Shown: in pieces, positions 57,464-64,000 of the stretch | Layout of the letters: each line of letters starts with the position of its first letter | Numbering within the stretch: position 1 is the stretch's first letter | DNA from: Methanobrevibacter sp. TLL-48-HuF1 | Lineage (GTDB): Archaea; Methanobacteriota; Methanobacteria; Methanobacteriales; Methanobacteriaceae | Direction of reading: 5' to 3' | Assembly: GCF_023617305.1 (NCBI RefSeq) | Contig: NZ_CP081485.1 | Coordinates: 982,501-1,046,500, forward strand | DNA length: 64,000 nt | Made by a program: the position numbers and the translations under genes | Notes under the pieces: generated by a model | Told to the model about the DNA's origin: nothing | The model's input: only the letters and a program-made list of their open reading frames with translations | Database searches by the model: none

Positions 57464-58454
57464 TATTTAATTCTTTTCCACATTTTATGCATTTTTTATC
57501 ATTATTTAAAACTTCTGTAGAATAATTATTTCTTTTTAAAAGGATTTCACCACAATCAGGACAGTAAGTATTTGCATCACAGTCTAAATTTCCAATATAA
57601 ACATATTCAAGCCCGCAGTCATCAGCTATTCTTTTAGCTTCAAATAATTTATCTTCAGCTGTCGGTGAAATATCATTTAATTTATAGTATGGAAATGCTC
57701 TTGAAAAATGCAGCGGAATATCACAACCTAGATTATCAGCAATGAAATTAGCTAATTTTGTAATTTCTTCTGTTAAATCATTATATCCATTTATAAGCAG
57801 ATTTGTAATTTCCAGGTGTTTATCTGCATCATAAATTCTTTTTAAATTATCTAAAACAATGTTTAAATCTGCCTTGCATATTTTTTTATAAAAATTTTGA
57901 GACATGGATTTCAAGTCTATATTGAACGCATCAACAAAATTTAAAATTTCGCTTAAAGACTGGTCAGACATATACCCGTTACTTACATAGACAATTTTAA
58001 GATTTTTCCTTTTAGCCAGCAGTGAAGTTTTTTTGTTGAATGGTAAATGTATAGTAGGTTCATTATAGGTCCATGCAATTGACTTGCAACCTTGATTAAT
58101 TGCATTTTCCACAATTGTTTCTGGAAGTATATTAAACTTATCAGAAATTTTATCAAATTCCTGTGAAATCATGTAGTTCTGACAGTGCAAACAGCCCATA
58201 TTACACCCAAAACCACCTACAGAGTATGTTAAAGTTCCAGGTAAAAAATGATATAGCGGCTTTTTTTCAATAGGATCAGCATTTAAAGAAGAGACTACTC
58301 CAAAACTTTCATCAAATAACTCTCCATTAATGTTTTTATGCTGTTTACAAATCCCATAAGATCCGTCAGCTATTTTACAATAATTGGCGCAAATCTCACA
58401 TCTTACTTTTCGTGACTTTGAACTTTTCTTAAAAAGATTGCTGCTAACTAACAT
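57453..58454 (-). CDS. amrS: AmmeMemoRadiSam system radical SAM enzyme
   Basis: 333 residues from the ATG at 58454, placed 11 bases after AGAGG and overlapping the end of thiL; a longer frame to 58499 is unlikely. The radical SAM motif is CNMGCLHC near 96-103 in GGFGCNMGCLHCQNYM. An N-terminal Cys cluster (CEICANYCKI, YGIC) and a C-terminal zinc ribbon (CPDCGEILL, CIKCGKEL) frame it. The product is a PflA-like enzyme of unknown substrate that usually occurs with AmmeMemoRadiSam A and B proteins. Those partners are not in this window. Confidence 0.9.
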   Translation of the reverse strand: MLVSSNLFKKSSKSRKVRCEICANYCKIADGSYGICKQHKNINGELFDESFGVVSSLNADPIEKKPLYHFLPGTLTYSVGGFGCNMGCLHCQNYMISQEFDKISDKFNILPETIVENAINQGCKSIAWTYNEPTIHLPFNKKTSLLAKRKNLKIVYVSNGYMSDQSLSEILNFVDAFNIDLKSMSQNFYKKICKADLNIVLDNLKRIYDADKHLEITNLLINGYNDLTEEITKLANFIADNLGCDIPLHFSRAFPYYKLNDISPTAEDKLFEAKRIADDCGLEYVYIGNLDCDANTYCPDCGEILLKRNNYSTEVLNNDKKCIKCGKELNIRF

Positions 58455-59364
58455 AATGATCATATCCTCTGGATGTAATTTCTTTAACTGTAGAATCACT
58501 TAATGTAATTTCAACCTTTTTGGAATCAGTAATTTCACCAATAACCTGATAATTAAAATCTAACTTGTCTAAATTCTTTCTATCTATTGTAAAAACAAGT
58601 TCAAAATCTTCGCCAACATGGAAAAGCAAATCAAGATAATCAAGATTTAGCTCAGCAGCCAGTGACTTAAATTCACTGGAAACATTTAATTTGTCTTCAT
58701 AAATCATAAATCCAATATCTTCCCTTTTCATTTCATAAAGTTCACTAGCTAACCCGTCAGTAATATCAGTAGCTGAAGTTCCACCTGCATTTTTAATATT
58801 AATTCCTTCTTTAATCTTAGCTATTGGTTCCAAAGCCTTTTTAGTGTATATGTTCTTATCTTCCAAATTAAAACCTAAAGCAGCAAGTCCAATCTTACCT
58901 GTTAAAACTACCAGATCCCCTTTTTTAGAAGTGTTTTTCATTAATGGACTATCACAAAGACCAAGTGCAGTTCCGGATATTATAATTTCACTGGCTTCAT
59001 TAGTATCTCCCCCAATTAAAGAAATATCATAATATTCGCAGGCTTTCAGAACTCCTTTAATGATTTGTTTAAAATTATCAACTTCAAAGTCTTTTGGAAG
59101 AGCTATTGACAATAAAAAGCCTAAAGGAGTAGCTCCCATAGCTGCCAAATCACTGACATTAACAGTTACGCTTTTAAAACCCATTTGAAAATAAGACATG
59201 TTTTCAGGGAAATGCTTTGATTGAATAAGCATATCACAAGTAGAAATTAAATTAGTATTAGCTATTGGAGTAACTGCAGTGTCATCTGGAGTTATAGTTT
59301 TACAATTAGCTAGAATATACTTAATTAATTCCTTTTCACCAATATCTGAGACCTTTAAAGTCAT
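58444..59364 (-). CDS. thiL: Thiamine-monophosphate kinase
   Basis: 306 residues. It phosphorylates thiamine monophosphate to the diphosphate. The DDTAV motif near 22, TCDMLIQSKHFP near 44, GFKSVTVNVSDLAAMGATP near 62-80, LIGGDTNEAS near 117 and ATDITDGLASEL near 200 are standard. It is the first gene of a two-gene unit with amrS, with an overlap of about 11 bases. Nothing unusual. Confidence 0.95.
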   Translation of the reverse strand: MTLKVSDIGEKELIKYILANCKTITPDDTAVTPIANTNLISTCDMLIQSKHFPENMSYFQMGFKSVTVNVSDLAAMGATPLGFLLSIALPKDFEVDNFKQIIKGVLKACEYYDISLIGGDTNEASEIIISGTALGLCDSPLMKNTSKKGDLVVLTGKIGLAALGFNLEDKNIYTKKALEPIAKIKEGINIKNAGGTSATDITDGLASELYEMKREDIGFMIYEDKLNVSSEFKSLAAELNLDYLDLLFHVGEDFELVFTIDRKNLDKLDFNYQVIGEITDSKKVEITLSDSTVKEITSRGYDHYVS

Positions 59365-59416
59365 GAATAATAATATAAGTTTTATAGATTAAATAAGTTT
59401 TTAGAAAAAAAGAAAT

Positions 59417-59434
59417 GAAAGTTAAATAACTTTC
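59417..59434 (-). terminator. Hairpin terminator after the 345-residue Ig-repeat protein
   Basis: GAAAGTTA (59417-59424) pairs with TAACTTTC (59427-59434), a perfect 8-base stem with a 2-base centre. On the minus strand it is followed by ATTTCTTTTTTTCT. It lies just downstream of the stop codon at 59441. Confidence 0.65.
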
Positions 59435-59440
59435 AAAAAA

Positions 59441-60478
59441 TTATATTTTACCCGCATTCACAGCAGATGGCTGATATTTTGAATCATCTCCTGTAATAAA
59501 AGCCCTATTTGTTAAAAGCTTTTGTGAAACAAAAAAGTTTCCAGAAGTTGCAGTACAAATATTATATTCTTTATACTCTTTTAAAGCAAACCATACTTCA
59601 ACTGTTCCGTTTCCGCCTGTGGTTTTATTTTGAATTATTCCGTTAACATTTAATGTTACATTCTGATTAGCTAAAGGTTTTCCCAAATCATCAAGAACAG
59701 TAACCAAACATCCGACACTGTGATGATCCCTTACATATATTATCATGTCTTTAGATTTTTGAACTAAATCAACCATTGTCATTCTTGATAATACAGTAAC
59801 ATTATTTGCTGCCTGTTCACCAGTGACTAAATTATAAACAGTTATAACATATTTGCCTGGATCCAGACTAATATTTAATATAACTCTTCCATTTTCATCA
59901 GTAGTTCTGTTGTAAAATACTCCATGAATATTAAAACGAACTGTTTGATTAACTAATGCTTTACCTGTTTTATCGTATAATTTAGCAATGTAGTGAGTTC
60001 CATTTCTACAGAATTTAGTAATATCCTTACCTTCAATACCTGATAAAATATTTATAGTGTTGATTGCTGTTTTATTAGTAGACGGATTGTAAGTAGCTAT
60101 AATATATTTTCCAGACTCTAAAGTAATATTTAATTTAGCAACACCATCAGAATCTGTAGTTTTATTATAACTTACATTATTAATTGTGAAAGTTACAGTT
60201 TCATTAGCTAATGGAGTGCCGTTTTTATCAGTGAAATTAGCACAAAACGGAGCATCATCTCCATAATGTTTAGTCATATTCTCTGAAATAATACCTGTTT
60301 GTTCTACTGGAGTGTCTTTAACTGGCATTTCAGTTATTTCTCCAGACATTAAAATTTCGGCTGAATCTAAAGATACTTCATAAGTATTATTGGAATCAAC
60401 ATCTTCAGCACTTACAGCAGAAATTGAAAAGATAGTTAATGCGAATAATAAAATTAAAAATGTTTTTTTAAATTTCAT
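59441..60478 (-). CDS. Short adhesin-like secreted protein with three Ig-like repeats
   Basis: 345 residues. Signal peptide 1-24 (KFKKTFLILLFALTIFSISAVSA). Then an acidic linker and three repeats starting near 62, 152 and 233, each with an alpha-beta pattern such as LANETVTFTINNVSYNKTTD and VNQTVRFNIHGVFYNRTTDE, related to the C-terminal repeats of the giant adhesins. No beta-helix and no anchor. AGGATGATG precedes the ATG. The last repeat (MTMVDLVQKSKDMIIYVRDH...) is the least conserved and ends in a short charged tail. Role unknown; surface location is inferred. Confidence 0.85.
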   Translation of the reverse strand: MKFKKTFLILLFALTIFSISAVSAEDVDSNNTYEVSLDSAEILMSGEITEMPVKDTPVEQTGIISENMTKHYGDDAPFCANFTDKNGTPLANETVTFTINNVSYNKTTDSDGVAKLNITLESGKYIIATYNPSTNKTAINTINILSGIEGKDITKFCRNGTHYIAKLYDKTGKALVNQTVRFNIHGVFYNRTTDENGRVILNISLDPGKYVITVYNLVTGEQAANNVTVLSRMTMVDLVQKSKDMIIYVRDHHSVGCLVTVLDDLGKPLANQNVTLNVNGIIQNKTTGGNGTVEVWFALKEYKEYNICTATSGNFFVSQKLLTNRAFITGDDSKYQPSAVNAGKI

Positions 60479-60633
60479 AGCATCATCCTTGCTTTTTCAA
60501 ATAGTACATTATAACTTAGTACTATGTTAAATATATTTTACAATGATGGCATATATATTTTACTATCTAAATTTTAGGAAAAATTATGTAAAAATTTTAC
60601 AGACTCAAAAAAAGAAAATTAAAAAAGTATAAT

Positions 60634-62319
60634 TTAAGAAACAATTACACCATATTGTTTATTTGAATATGATGCACCATGTTCCCAATCCCCAAATAAA
60701 AGAGTATTAGTTACTTCTGAAACAATCCATGTATTATCAAAACAAACTTGTGCCCATGCATGACCCTCAGTAGATGAAGGAAAATTATCACCTAAAACAT
60801 AACGAACAGGAATATTAACTGCCCTTAATAATGTTACAAAAGCAGAAGTTTTATCAAGACAATTTCCAGCATATCTAAGCAAACTTTCTTTTCCCCCATA
60901 TTTATGATTACCATAATTTTCATAATTTATCATATACACATAATGATGAATTGCCATTGTTTTTTCTAAATCATCATTACATGATGCAGTTAATGTACTA
61001 GCTAATTTTTGAATATATGCACTAGTATAATTATCATATACATTATAATATGTTTTATAATAATATAATGGTATGTTTGATCCACCATTTGAATCTGAAG
61101 AAGAATATTTATTAGATGTACTTTTTTCAATACCTATGTATGTATCAGCAACTCCTGTAGCTCTATAAACAGAATCTCCCTCAAAAACAAAAGTAATTAC
61201 AGTATTAAGAAAACTAGTACCAAATAGGTTAAAATAAGCTATACCTTCATTATTTGTAGTACTAGATATTAAATTATAATTATCCAAAAATAATTTTATA
61301 TTTTTGTTTGAAATTGGATTTCCATTTACATCAGATAGTTTAATTGAAATTTCACCAGATTCTTGAATTGTATAATTTAAACGTGAAATTGTTGTTTTAA
61401 TTAAATTATTACCATCATTTTTTACCGTTAAACTCACTGTTTGCTTAGCTAAAGAACTATATCCTTTTTCTTCATTATCATACCAATAATCAACACTATA
61501 TATTCCAGGATTAAGATTAATATTTAAATTTGCAATGCCCTGGCTATTAGAATTTTTTGAATAAGTAACACCATTTATTTTAATTTTAACTACTTTATTT
61601 CCGACTGGGACTTTAAATTGATCAATTAGTTTTACCCTAAATCCTTCGTCACTAACACCTTTATTAACCACATTTGTTAAATAATATAAATTAACACTTT
61701 TTTGTATAACTTTCATATTAAAGGATAATGAAGATGATAAAAAATTACCATAGCCTGAAAAATAGCAGTTAACTGAATACGGTGTTGAACGTGCCAATAA
61801 ATTTATATTTATAGAAGCAATTCCGTTTTCATCAAAATATTTAGTATATGAAACACCATTTAAAGTGATAGTTATTGGTTGATTATTTAATATCACTCTT
61901 CCACTTGATGTTAAAAGATACAAATTAAGCTGTTCTGTTTGATAAATAGTTGTAGTGTATGTTTTAATAGTAATTGGAAGATTATTTGAATTTGTTATAG
62001 ATATATCATCTCCTTTAATTACTGTTTTAAAAATATTTGTATTATTAGTTCCATTTCCAATAGTAATATTTTTAATATTGATATTATACTCTTCAGTTAT
62101 ATTGCTAGTATCTTCAATAAAATCAGAATTAACCTTTTTTAAATCAAAATTATTTTCTATTTTATTAGTGTCCTGTACTTCTAAATCTTCATATAAACTC
62201 TGATTACTTTTAAAATTAGCATTATCTATTTCAGAAAATGATGAATCTGTAGCTGATACAAAAGATACAGAACTAACTAAAACTAAAATAAATAATACAA
62301 TGACATACTTAAAATTCAT
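60634..62319 (-). CDS. Secreted Ig-repeat protein with C-terminal transglutaminase-like domain
   Basis: 561 residues. Signal peptide 1-23 (NFKYVIVLFILVLVSSVSF). A low-complexity acidic stretch ~24-90 is followed by three Ig-like repeats ~100-395 and a transglutaminase-like cysteine protease fold ~430-561. In that domain the Cys is in AGNCLDKTSAFVTLLRAVNIP (Cys ~487) and the His in EGHAWAQV (~520). The usual third-residue Asp after the last Trp appears as Glu (TWIVSEVT, ~535). Such domains cut or cross-link surface peptides, and pseudomurein endoisopeptidases have this fold. No pseudomurein-binding repeat is visible. Confidence 0.85.
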   Translation of the reverse strand: MNFKYVIVLFILVLVSSVSFVSATDSSFSEIDNANFKSNQSLYEDLEVQDTNKIENNFDLKKVNSDFIEDTSNITEEYNINIKNITIGNGTNNTNIFKTVIKGDDISITNSNNLPITIKTYTTTIYQTEQLNLYLLTSSGRVILNNQPITITLNGVSYTKYFDENGIASININLLARSTPYSVNCYFSGYGNFLSSSLSFNMKVIQKSVNLYYLTNVVNKGVSDEGFRVKLIDQFKVPVGNKVVKIKINGVTYSKNSNSQGIANLNINLNPGIYSVDYWYDNEEKGYSSLAKQTVSLTVKNDGNNLIKTTISRLNYTIQESGEISIKLSDVNGNPISNKNIKLFLDNYNLISSTTNNEGIAYFNLFGTSFLNTVITFVFEGDSVYRATGVADTYIGIEKSTSNKYSSSDSNGGSNIPLYYYKTYYNVYDNYTSAYIQKLASTLTASCNDDLEKTMAIHHYVYMINYENYGNHKYGGKESLLRYAGNCLDKTSAFVTLLRAVNIPVRYVLGDNFPSSTEGHAWAQVCFDNTWIVSEVTNTLLFGDWEHGASYSNKQYGVIVS

Positions 62320-62576
62320 GTAAACACTTATAATTATTTTAACTTAAATATATGCTAAATAGACATTAGGTAAACTTACAATCTAACTACCATATAATAA
62401 TCATGTATATAAAAGTAGAATATATTTTTTTCTAATTAATTTTATGAAAATTAAAGTATAGTTAATAAGAGGCTTTAGAATAACTTTTAATGAAATTAAG
62501 AAAAAATATACTAAAAGAAATTTTATTATCGAATATATTAAAAATTTTTAATATATAGTTAAAAAAAGTAAAAATT

Positions 62577-62592
62577 GTGGGAAAAATCCCAC
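62577..62592 (-). terminator. Hairpin terminator after the last adhesin-like gene
   Basis: GTGGGA at 62577-62582 pairs with TCCCAC at 62587-62592 around a 4-base loop. On the minus strand AATTTTTACTTTTTTT follows. It is the most G/C-rich stem in the region and sits four bases after the stop codon. Confidence 0.75.
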
Positions 62593-62596
62593 TTAA

Positions 62597-64000
62597 TTAA
62601 GCTGTAACCTTAAGAGTACTATGTACCTGAATATTTTGATACCAATTACTGTTTTGGATAGCAGTGATTAATTGATAAGATCCAGCAGGTAATCCTATTT
62701 TAATTTTAGCAATACCTTCATTATCAGAATATGCACCATATGCAGTTCCATTGTAGACAAATATAACTAAGTGATTTACAATAGGATTGTTAGATTTTTT
62801 ATCTGTAATTTTAACTTTGTAGTAATCTCCTTTTTTAACTGTAGGAGTTAAAATAGATATTGAAGCTGTTAATTTATTTACAACAATTTTAGTTGAAACA
62901 AATGAATCATTCCAGTAAGAAGTACATACATAATTACCTGGGTTTAATCTAATACCTAAATAAGCAATACCATTTGCATCAGTGGTTTTAGTATATATTA
63001 CACCATTAATATTTATTTTAACAGTTTGGTTAGCTAAAGCTTTTCCTTGTCCATCTACTACTTTAACTGTGTAATTTTTACCAGCCTGATAATCCATAGT
63101 CATGTCTTTTGCAATAAGTTTAGGTAAAACAATTACTTTGTTTGAGTTTTCTTCCCCATTACTTGGATTGTAAACAGTTATAGTATAATTACCTGGAAGT
63201 AACCAAATATTTAGTCTAACAGTACCGTTTTCATCAGTGGTTTTGTTATAGAAAACACCATTAATGTTTAATCTAACAGTTTTATTAGCTACAGGAGTAC
63301 CGTTACTATCTACAATAACTGCAGAATAATGAGTATCATTTCTGTAGTATTTTGTAACGTCAGTTCCATTAATAGTAGATAAAACAGTAACATTACATGC
63401 TTTTGCTTCATTATTAATTGGATTATAAGCAGTTAATATGTATTTACCAGGATATAACCAAATGTTTAATCTAGCAGTACCATTTGCATCAGTAGGTTTA
63501 GTATAGAAAACACCATTAATATTAAATTTAACAGTTTTATTAGCTAAAACATTGCCTTGACCATCTACAAAAGTAGCATAATAATGAGTGCCATTTCTAT
63601 ATAATTTAACAACATTAGCTGTATTAATTGTTGAAATAACAGTTACATTATTTTTAACTGATTCATTAGTAGCTAAATTTTTAGATTCTATAACATAGCT
63701 ACCTGGTGCAAGATTAATACCAATATCAGCAGCACCGTTTTTATCAGTGGTTTTATTATAAGCTACACCATTAATAACAAAGGTAATGTTTTGATTAGCT
63801 AATGCTTTTCCGTTTTCATCTAAGAAAATAGCAGAAAATTTAGTACCATTTTTATAGAATAATGAAATATCCTCAGAAATTATAGTACTATTTTTTTCAG
63901 GAGTTGAGGAATTAGTTCCATTGCCACCAGCAGTTCCATTATCGCCAGTGGAAGTATTAGTAGAAGGAGCAGGTACATCCCCACCAGTACTTGAATTTTG
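62597..64000 (-). CDS. Adhesin-like protein with Ig-like repeats, partial (N-terminus outside window)
   Basis: The frame is open from the stop codon at 62597 to the window edge, 467 codons, so the first internal ATG (63103) is not the start. The visible part begins with a Ser/Thr/Asn/Gly-rich linker (STGDNGTAGGNGTNSS) and continues through five repeats of ~85-90 residues, e.g. KALANQNITFVINGVAYN, VLANKTVKFNINGVFYT, TPVANKTVRLNINGVFYN and KALANQTVKININGVIYT. The last repeat is atypical and ends HSTLKVTA. The missing N-terminal part probably holds a signal peptide and further domains. Confidence 0.85.
   Translation of the reverse strand, partial: QNSSTGGDVPAPSTNTSTGDNGTAGGNGTNSSTPEKNSTIISEDISLFYKNGTKFSAIFLDENGKALANQNITFVINGVAYNKTTDKNGAADIGINLAPGSYVIESKNLATNESVKNNVTVISTINTANVVKLYRNGTHYYATFVDGQGNVLANKTVKFNINGVFYTKPTDANGTARLNIWLYPGKYILTAYNPINNEAKACNVTVLSTINGTDVTKYYRNDTHYSAVIVDSNGTPVANKTVRLNINGVFYNKTTDENGTVRLNIWLLPGNYTITVYNPSNGEENSNKVIVLPKLIAKDMTMDYQAGKNYTVKVVDGQGKALANQTVKININGVIYTKTTDANGIAYLGIRLNPGNYVCTSYWNDSFVSTKIVVNKLTASISILTPTVKKGDYYKVKITDKKSNNPIVNHLVIFVYNGTAYGAYSDNEGIAKIKIGLPAGSYQLITAIQNSNWYQNIQVHSTLKVTA

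Noticed and set aside
62597-63103. A complete 168-residue gene starting at the ATG at 63103
   Set aside because: The same frame is open without a stop to the window edge and encodes more copies of the repeat, so this is only the 3' part of a longer gene.
1-64000. tRNA, rRNA or a prophage
   Set aside because: No tRNA-like GGTTCRA loops with matching stems, no rRNA-like G/C-rich blocks and no phage structural genes were seen on reading both strands.

Overview
The window is strongly AT-rich and densely coded. It looks like chromosomal DNA of a host-associated methanogenic archaeon of the Methanobrevibacter type (inference). The basis is a probable methanogenesis marker 11 protein, a LeuCDB operon of methanogen type, an AMPD-like UbiD decarboxylase, a tandem-domain PurE, and several secreted adhesin-like proteins built from beta-helix and Ig-like repeats. 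I found no rRNA, tRNA or CRISPR array.

Region 1 (1-11177, mostly minus strand) makes a surface polysaccharide. A tight run encodes a DUF616 glycosyltransferase, a GT2, a GT4 and two near-twin GT2 enzymes. It is followed by a Wzm-type ABC permease and the start of its probable ATPase partner. Upstream lie two small paralogous 3-TM membrane proteins and a GT4, with a GT2 divergent on the plus strand.

Region 2 (11402-20816, minus) begins with a winged-helix gene remnant. A seven-gene operon then makes dTDP-4-dehydrorhamnose (rfbA, rfbC, rfbB) and carries three GT2 enzymes plus a DUF616::GT4 fusion. The reductase rfbD sits 11 kb away at 32027.

Region 3 (20958-32006), between the rfb genes, is a divergent pair of giant adhesin-like proteins (about 1,524 and 2,049 residues). 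Their 3' ends and terminator hairpins are near-identical inverted copies. The minus-strand adhesin appears to start at an ATT codon.

Region 4 (32027-46717) holds rfbD, wecC, a DUF2264 protein and a radical SAM/SPASM protein. Then come leuC-leuD-leuB with a large bifunctional glycosyltransferase, a 30-residue membrane peptide, ribH and methanogenesis marker 11. A membrane GT2, a nitroreductase and an AAA/DUF4143 ATPase with tandem promoter repeats follow on the minus strand.

Region 5 (47010-59364) holds an insertion-sequence remnant and tex. A lipid-linked sugar module follows (DUF2142, GtrB-like GT2, GtrA, GT39-like and DUF6056-like membrane proteins), together with purE, ubiD, amrS and thiL. 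A 27-codon adhesin tail survives between two glycosylation genes.

Region 6 (59441-64000, minus) holds three more secreted Ig-repeat proteins. One ends in a transglutaminase-like domain, and the last runs off the window edge.

The common theme is cell-surface construction: nucleotide sugars (dTDP-rhamnose, UDP-ManNAcA), many glycosyltransferases, an exporter, and large secreted repeat proteins. The most unusual signal is a short N-terminal module shared by glycosyltransferases of unrelated catalytic families across both clusters. It could be a docking element of a multi-enzyme assembly.
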